A DNA stretch of 9,527 nucleotides from Bacteroidota bacterium (GTDB lineage: Bacteria > Bacteroidota > Bacteroidia > M30B66): NCBI GenBank assembly GCA_020438185.1, contig JAGQVC010000035.1:1-9527 (forward strand), in the 5' to 3' direction. The position numbers were made by a program, and so were the translations under genes. The notes beneath the pieces were generated by a model. That model was given only the letters and a program-made list of their open reading frames with translations. It was not told the DNA's origin and searched no databases. Below are positions 5,434-9,527 of the stretch, one piece after another. The number at the start of each line of letters is the position of its first letter. The stretch's first letter is position 1.

Positions 5434-6780
5434 ATGCCTTACTTATTCACTTCAGAATCTGTTTCAGAAGGACACCCGGATAAGGTAGCCGACCAGATTT
5501 CGGATGCCCTAATTGACCATTTTCTTGCTCAGGATCCAAGCTCTAAAGTAGCTTGCGAAACGCTTGTTACAACAGGACAAGTTGTTCTTGCCGGTGAAGT
5601 GAAATCTGAAGCATATCTTGATGTTCAGGATATTGCCCGTGAAGTAATCCGCAAAATCGGTTACACGAAATCGGAGTACATGTTTGAAGCTAATTCCTGC
5701 GGAATTTTTTCTGCCATTCATGAGCAGTCACCCGATATCAATCAGGGTGTCGAGAAAAAAGATCCATGGAAACAAGGCGCCGGAGACCAGGGAATGATGT
5801 TCGGCTATGCTTGTCGCGAAACCGACAATTACATGCCGCTTCCGCTTGAGTTATCGCACCTGTTGTTGCGCGAACTGGCAGATATTCGCCGCGAAGGAAA
5901 ACAAATGAAATACCTTCGTCCGGATGCAAAATCGCAGGTTACTATTGAATACAACGACAATAATGAGCCTGTTAGAATCGATGCTATTGTGGTTTCTACA
6001 CAACACGACGATTTTGATGCAGAAAAGAAAATGCTTGATCAGATCAAGAAAGATGTGATTAACATTCTTGTTCCGCGTATAATGAAAAAGTTGCCTAAGC
6101 GTGTTCAGGCATTGTTCAACAATAAAATCAAATATCACATCAACCCAACCGGTAAGTTTGTAATCGGTGGTCCGCACGGCGATACAGGCCTTACCGGTCG
6201 TAAAATTATTGTTGACACCTACGGTGGAAAAGGAGCTCACGGAGGTGGTGCATTTTCAGGGAAAGACCCTTCAAAGGTTGACCGCTCTGCTGCTTATGCT
6301 ACGCGCCACATTGCAAAGAACCTTGTTGCAGCCGGAGTGTGTGATGAAGTACTTGTGCAGGTTGCTTATGCAATTGGTGTTGCCGAGCCGGTTGGTTTAT
6401 ACGTAAATACTTACGGAACTGCTAAAGTGGGTAAATCGGATGGCGAAATCGCCCGTATAGTTGGTGAACTTATCGATATGCGTCCTTACGCAATTGAACA
6501 GCGTTTTAAACTTAGAACGCCAATCTACAGCGAAACAGCTGCATACGGACACATGGGAAGAGAGCCACAGGTTCTAACCAAAGTATTCAACAAAGGCAAG
6601 AAAACCGAAGTTAAAGTGAAAGTTGAGCTTTTCCCTTGGGAAAAACTGGATTATGTGGATGCATTGAAAAAAGGTTTCGGCATTGGTGCTGCAACTAAAA
6701 AGGCAGCTTCTTCAAATGGTAAAGCTGCAAAAGCAAAACCTGCTGCCAAAAAAAGTACCCGTAAGGCAGCTGCTGTTTAA
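5434..6780 (+). CDS. metK: S-adenosylmethionine synthetase MetK with Lys/Ala-rich C-terminal tail
   Basis: MetK makes S-adenosylmethionine from methionine and ATP in the cytosol, normally as a tetramer. The 448-residue product has the diagnostic motifs GHPDKVADQISDA (13-25), GAGDQG (115-120), GGPHGDTGLTGRK (245-257) and GGGAFSGKD (270-278). An insert-bearing middle region (about 150-240) is longer than in enteric MetK, as I expect for Bacteroidota. After the fold ends near 416, a 30-residue tail (419-448) carries 12 Ala, 8 Lys and 1 Arg and ends KKSTRKAAAV; it resembles histone H1-like or HU-type tails rather than any part of the enzyme. The ATG at 5434 is chosen because the transcript appears to begin near 5410. 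A strong terminator follows at 6800, so metK is probably a single-gene transcript. Confidence 0.97.
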   Translation: MPYLFTSESVSEGHPDKVADQISDALIDHFLAQDPSSKVACETLVTTGQVVLAGEVKSEAYLDVQDIAREVIRKIGYTKSEYMFEANSCGIFSAIHEQSPDINQGVEKKDPWKQGAGDQGMMFGYACRETDNYMPLPLELSHLLLRELADIRREGKQMKYLRPDAKSQVTIEYNDNNEPVRIDAIVVSTQHDDFDAEKKMLDQIKKDVINILVPRIMKKLPKRVQALFNNKIKYHINPTGKFVIGGPHGDTGLTGRKIIVDTYGGKGAHGGGAFSGKDPSKVDRSAAYATRHIAKNLVAAGVCDEVLVQVAYAIGVAEPVGLYVNTYGTAKVGKSDGEIARIVGELIDMRPYAIEQRFKLRTPIYSETAAYGHMGREPQVLTKVFNKGKKTEVKVKVELFPWEKLDYVDALKKGFGIGAATKKAASSNGKAAKAKPAAKKSTRKAAAV

Positions 6781-6799
6781 AATAATAATTGATCTTAGC

Positions 6800-6829
6800 A
6801 AGCCTCTGCCCAACAGCAGAGGCTTTTTT
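6800..6829 (+). terminator. Strong intrinsic terminator of metK
   Basis: A perfect 10-bp stem, AAGCCTCTGC with GCAGAGGCTT, encloses a 6-nt loop (CCAACA); its last two T run on into four more (6824-6829, six T in all). It begins 20 nt after the metK stop and ends 13 nt before the next start codon. Confidence 0.93.
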
Positions 6830-6842
6830 AATATATTTAAAA

Positions 6843-7385
6843 ATGGAAAATTCTCCCAAAAAAGGAATGTCTGTAAAGCACCCGCTTTACGGAAAAGGAA
6901 GTATTCAAGATGTAAACGGAACCATTTTAACGGTACATTTTCCCAACCGTGGTAATATGGATATTTCGGTTAGAACGGAAGGTATAGAATTCTTCGAAGC
7001 CGATGAAGCACCGGCCTCAGAGGCCGGTGTTGAGTCGATGCCGCAAATTGAAAAAACGCTTCGCAGAATATTATCAGAGTTTTCCGATTTACAGGGAACG
7101 GTTGAATTAGGCGAAAAATGGAAAGGCGGCACTTTGATTCTTCAACCCGAGGATCGCAACCTGAAGCCAAAAGAAGTGCCTGTTGAAACCTTTTTCCATA
7201 AAATTGTTATGGTGCGCGACCGCTTGCGTGTTTTGGAGCAGCAAATTAATTCACACAATGTGCTGAGCGATTCAGAAAAAGTTGATTTGCAGCAATATAT
7301 CACCCGAATTTATGGTAGTTTAACCACGTTTAATGTTCTGTTTAAAAATCAGGATGATTATTTTGTGGGCGAAAAAAAGGGGTGA
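6843..7385 (+). CDS. Uncharacterised protein with possible UvrD/PcrA-tail-like (Tudor/SH3-like) N-terminal domain
   Basis: From ATG 6843 the product has 180 residues; the frame upstream runs through the metK terminator, so an earlier start is unlikely. ATG 6867 (Met9) is a possible alternative, since the gap to the terminator leaves almost no leader. Residues 8-50 (GMSVKHPLYGKGSIQDVNG...VHFPNRG...GIEFF) resemble the small beta-barrel at the end of UvrD/PcrA helicases, which opens with a similar VxHPxYGxG turn and binds RNA polymerase or DNA. A linker (53-66, EADEAPASEAG) contains a perfect GC-rich palindrome in the DNA. Residues 67-180 look mostly helical, with a conserved-feeling block WKGGTLILQPEDRNLK and RDRLRVLEQQI. 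There is no signal peptide or membrane segment. A role at nucleic acid or RNA polymerase is inference only. Confidence 0.75.
   Translation: MENSPKKGMSVKHPLYGKGSIQDVNGTILTVHFPNRGNMDISVRTEGIEFFEADEAPASEAGVESMPQIEKTLRRILSEFSDLQGTVELGEKWKGGTLILQPEDRNLKPKEVPVETFFHKIVMVRDRLRVLEQQINSHNVLSDSEKVDLQQYITRIYGSLTTFNVLFKNQDDYFVGEKKG
7009..7029. repeat. Perfect 9-bp GC palindrome inside a coding sequence
   Basis: CACCGGCCT and AGGCCGGTG pair around a 3-nt loop (CAG). It is the most GC-rich spot in its gene and encodes the APASEAG linker between the two apparent domains, a place where a small palindromic insertion would be tolerated. Confidence 0.6.
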
Positions 7386-7388
7386 TTT

Positions 7389-7410
7389 GAACAGATTATA
7401 AATTCTGTTC
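7389..7410. repeat. Inverted repeat GAACAGA-N8-TCTGTTC between two uncharacterised genes
   Basis: Perfect 7-bp arms (7389-7395, 7404-7410) around an 8-nt centre begin 3 nt after the stop of the 6843 gene and end 15 nt before the ATG at 7426. No T run follows, so it is not a standard terminator. It may be an operator or an intercistronic RNA hairpin. Confidence 0.45.
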
Positions 7411-7425
7411 GTTACTACTGATATT

Positions 7426-8142
7426 ATGAATGAAATGGAGCTTCCTGAAGACACGGGTTTTCAATCGCTGATTGAGGAGGTTAAATTTATTTTTGATTTT
7501 TCGAAGCGCCGCGAACAAGAGGTTTTAGGTCATTTCGGAAGGGGTTCCTTTATTGCCGCCGGTGCCAATGCGCGCTTTAGGGAACCTGAGCAAAAGCTTC
7601 AATACACCGAAGAGAAAATAAAAGAATTGTGCACTGTTTACCGGCAGCGTTTTTTACCTGCAGGACTTTACTGCGGCGAAATTCCGTTCGAAGTTATTGC
7701 TAAAATAAAATCATACGAGCATATTAATCACCACAAAAATTGTGAGTTTTTTATTCTGGCTTCGCCCCGATTTTTTTTACTTCACAATGCCTATGAAGCC
7801 CCGTTATTATTTGCTTCAGGCGAAGCCGGGAAATATGAATTTTTATGCGAATGGGGAGATAAAATTCCCTGGTATTTTCCAATATTAAAATATCCGTACC
7901 GTGATTTTAAAAGCATGGTAGTTTCATCATTAATTATTGGATTTATTATTGCCGTTATTTCCGGCTTCGCCGGGATATTTAATTATCCGAATACTTTTAA
8001 ATCAATATTAATGAAAGTGCCGATTATGGCAATTTCCGCAGGTACATTCTCAACTATCGCCCTTATTTATGGACTGATTACCAGAACTGATTTCAGCTCT
8101 GAGAATTGGAAAAGTCGCTTCTTCAGAAAAAGAATTATTTAG
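7426..8142 (+). CDS. Uncharacterised membrane protein with two C-terminal transmembrane helices
   Basis: The 238-residue product starts with a soluble domain of about 160 residues, rich in charged helices at first (LIEEVKFIFDFSKRREQEVLG) and then aromatic strands (CEFFILASPRFFLLH). Two hydrophobic helices follow, about 165-185 (VVSSLIIGFIIAVISGFAGIF) and 195-218 (ILMKVPIMAISAGTFSTIAL...), with a short loop between them. The end SRFFRKRII is strongly basic, which by the positive-inside rule puts the large N-terminal domain and the tail in the cytoplasm. A second Met lies at codon 4 and could be the true start. The gene follows the 6843 gene by 40 nt and may share its transcript. Its stop overlaps that of der, transcribed the other way, by 8 nt. 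I do not recognise the family. Confidence 0.75.
   Translation: MNEMELPEDTGFQSLIEEVKFIFDFSKRREQEVLGHFGRGSFIAAGANARFREPEQKLQYTEEKIKELCTVYRQRFLPAGLYCGEIPFEVIAKIKSYEHINHHKNCEFFILASPRFFLLHNAYEAPLLFASGEAGKYEFLCEWGDKIPWYFPILKYPYRDFKSMVVSSLIIGFIIAVISGFAGIFNYPNTFKSILMKVPIMAISAGTFSTIALIYGLITRTDFSSENWKSRFFRKRII
7758..7973. repeat. Three copies of the 9-mer GGCTTCGCC (one inverted)
   Basis: GGCTTCGCC occurs at 7758-7766 and 7963-7971, and its reverse complement GGCGAAGCC at 7819-7827, all within one AT-rich gene. The last copy is part of a perfect hairpin CCGGC-TTC-GCCGG (7961-7973). The copies are read in different contexts (LASPR, SGEAGK, SGFAGI), so protein constraint does not explain all of them. 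Confidence 0.5.
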
Positions 8143-9439
8143 CCCGGAAAAAGATTTGAATGGGTACACCGGTAAAATCGTATTCTTCGCGTAATTTATT
8201 TTCGATAAATCTTTTGTAAGGCTCCTTAAAATATTGAGGAAGATTGCAGAAAAACACAAATTGCGGATACGCCGATTTTAATTGTGTGGCGTATTTAATT
8301 TTAAGGTATTTACCTTTCACCGCCGGTGGCGGATTATCCTGAACCACAGGTAAAATAAAATCGTTTAGTTTTCTTGTTGGAATTTGCCTTTTTCTATTTT
8401 CATAAACCTTAACGGCTTCTTCAATTGCTTTCAGCAAACGTTGCTTCTGAGTAGCTGAAGTAAAAATAATTGGCACATCTCTGAAAGGTGCAATCCGCTT
8501 TTTAATGTTATCGGCAAAATCGCGACTGGTATTGGTTTCCTTTTCGAGTAAATCCCATTTATTAACCAGAATTACAACGCCTCTGTGATTCCTCAGTGCC
8601 AGCCACAAAATATTTAAATCCTGTGCCTCGATTCCTTCTGTAGCATCCAGCATTAAAATACACACGTCGCAATTTTCAATTGCCTTTACAGTGCGCATCA
8701 CCGAATAAAACTCAACATCCTCGTGCACTTTCCCCTTTTTTCTCAATCCGGCGGTATCAACCAGGTAAAAATCGTGGCCAAATGCCTTGTATCGGGTATT
8801 AATAGTGTCGCGAGTAGTTCCGGCAATATCAGTCACTATGTTTCTGTCCTTGCCCAAAAGTGCATTCACAAACGAAGATTTCCCAACATTCGGCCGGCCA
8901 ACAACTGCAATTCGCGGAAGGTCTTCATCGTCTTCAATAACTTGTTCCGGAAGGTATTTTACCAACTCATCCAGCATGTCGCCGGTTCCGGAACCGTTTA
9001 TAGAAGAAATACAAAACGGATCACCCAAACCAAGTGAATAAAATTCAGCTGACATAGAAATCCTGTCATGGTTGTCCACTTTATTGGCAATGAGCATGGT
9101 TTTTCTGGACCAACGGCGAACTACATCAGCCACATCACGGTCCAGATCAGTAACACCCATCGTAACGTCAACGACAAAAAGAAGCATATCAGCTTCCTCA
9201 ATGGCAATTTTAACCTGAGAGCGAATTTCCTCTTCAAAAATATCCTCCGATCCGCTCACGTATCCGCCTGTATCAATCAAGGTAAATTCGCGGCCCTGCC
9301 ATTCTGCTTTTCCATAATGGCGGTCACGCGTAACACCGGCCATTTCGTCCACAATAGCGTCGCGCGACTCGGTGAGTCGGTTAAACAAAGTAGATTTTCC
9401 CACATTCGGGCGGCCAACAATTGCAACTATATTACTCAT
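8135..9439 (-). CDS. der: Ribosome-assembly GTPase Der (EngA)
   Basis: Der has two GTPase domains in tandem and a C-terminal KH-like domain, and acts in late 50S ribosomal subunit assembly. All are visible in the 434-residue product. The first G domain has GRPNVGKS (9-16), DTGG (57-60) and NKVD (119-122); an acidic linker (IEDDEDLP, 168-175) follows. The second has GRPNVGKS (181-188), DTAG (228-231) and NKWD (293-296). The KH-like part runs from about 350 to the end (PTRKLNDFILP ... GVPIQIFFRAK). Length and architecture are standard. The ATG is 5 nt downstream of the era stop, so the two form an operon whose promoter lies outside the window. The 3' end overlaps the convergent membrane-protein gene by 8 nt. 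Confidence 0.98.
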   Translation of the reverse strand: MSNIVAIVGRPNVGKSTLFNRLTESRDAIVDEMAGVTRDRHYGKAEWQGREFTLIDTGGYVSGSEDIFEEEIRSQVKIAIEEADMLLFVVDVTMGVTDLDRDVADVVRRWSRKTMLIANKVDNHDRISMSAEFYSLGLGDPFCISSINGSGTGDMLDELVKYLPEQVIEDDEDLPRIAVVGRPNVGKSSFVNALLGKDRNIVTDIAGTTRDTINTRYKAFGHDFYLVDTAGLRKKGKVHEDVEFYSVMRTVKAIENCDVCILMLDATEGIEAQDLNILWLALRNHRGVVILVNKWDLLEKETNTSRDFADNIKKRIAPFRDVPIIFTSATQKQRLLKAIEEAVKVYENRKRQIPTRKLNDFILPVVQDNPPPAVKGKYLKIKYATQLKSAYPQFVFFCNLPQYFKEPYKRFIENKLREEYDFTGVPIQIFFRAK

Positions 9440-9444
9440 AATTC

Positions 9445-9527
9445 TCAGGACAAATATCCGAATCTTTTTAGCTGACGTTCATTGTCACGCCAGTCCTTAC
9501 TTACTTTTACCTGCACGCTCAAAAACA
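9445..9527 (-). CDS. era: GTPase Era, C-terminal end (truncated by window edge)
   Basis: Only the last 26 codons are inside the window, with the stop at 9447-9445. They read FLSVQVKVSKDWRDNERQLK and then RFGYLS, which matches the KH-domain end of Era (a VKV-x-x-xWR(D/N)(N/D)...L..(L/F)GY pattern). Era binds the 3' end of 16S rRNA and is needed for 30S maturation. It stands directly upstream of der, a neighbouring pair I would expect in Bacteroidota. The GTPase domain is off the window, so its integrity cannot be judged. Confidence 0.9.
   Translation of the reverse strand, partial: FLSVQVKVSKDWRDNERQLKRFGYLS

Noticed and set aside
7389..7410. LexA box
   Set aside because: LexA sites have GAAC and GTTC half-sites only 4-7 nt apart; here they are 14 nt apart.
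8723..9475. Rightward frames of 84-135 aa opposite der
   Set aside because: They are antisense shadows of the der coding sequence, with no independent start signals or family features.

Overview
The window looks like chromosomal DNA from a member of the Bacteroidota. Three signs support this. There is a GldA-type ABC ATPase. Several genes are preceded by the Bacteroidota promoter -7 element TAnnTTTG; upstream of metK it is paired with a TTTG box exactly 19 bp away. There are also small Bacteroidota-style lipoproteins and a YtxJ/bacilliredoxin-like protein. Most of the content is ordinary housekeeping, with one accessory-looking gene (Fic) and several uncharacterised small or envelope proteins.

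Layout, left to right. At 1-196 (-) lies the 5' end of a secreted protein, cut by the window edge. A 363-bp non-coding block (197-559) carries a run of eight G and several short dyads. Two tandem related mini-lipoproteins of 42 and 43 aa follow (560-688 and 726-857), sharing a DCPAY motif. The second sits 3 nt from a ytxJ-like thioredoxin-fold gene (861-1181). That gene converges, with a 2-nt gap, on an OsmC-family peroxidase-like gene (1184-1591, -). Next is a predicted outer-membrane or secreted protein (1624-2391) whose end overlaps the start of lipoyl synthase lipA (2379-3254). An AT-rich stretch then holds a class II Fic protein (3454-4233, -). It is followed by gldA (4444-5352) and metK (5434-6780). 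metK has its own near-ideal promoter, an unusual Lys/Ala-rich tail and a strong intrinsic terminator. Two uncharacterised genes come next (6843-7385, with a possible UvrD-tail-like N-terminal domain; 7426-8142, a two-helix membrane protein). The last overlaps tail to tail with der (8135-9439, -). Upstream of der is the C-terminus of era (9445-9527, -), so the right end is an era-der ribosome-assembly GTPase operon.

How the genes fit together. The left block (mini-lipoproteins, YtxJ, OsmC) suggests a thiol/peroxide theme, but this is inferred from families and proximity only. lipA and the upstream envelope protein are probably co-transcribed and translationally coupled. era and der act together in ribosome maturation. 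The Fic gene is the only clear accessory insertion, lying alone between lipA and gldA. I did not find an unmistakable new system. The best candidates for something undescribed are the DCPAY lipoprotein pair with ytxJ, the possible phase-variable promoter at 241-271, the face-to-face promoters at 1612-1637 with a near-leaderless GTG start, and the MetK tail.
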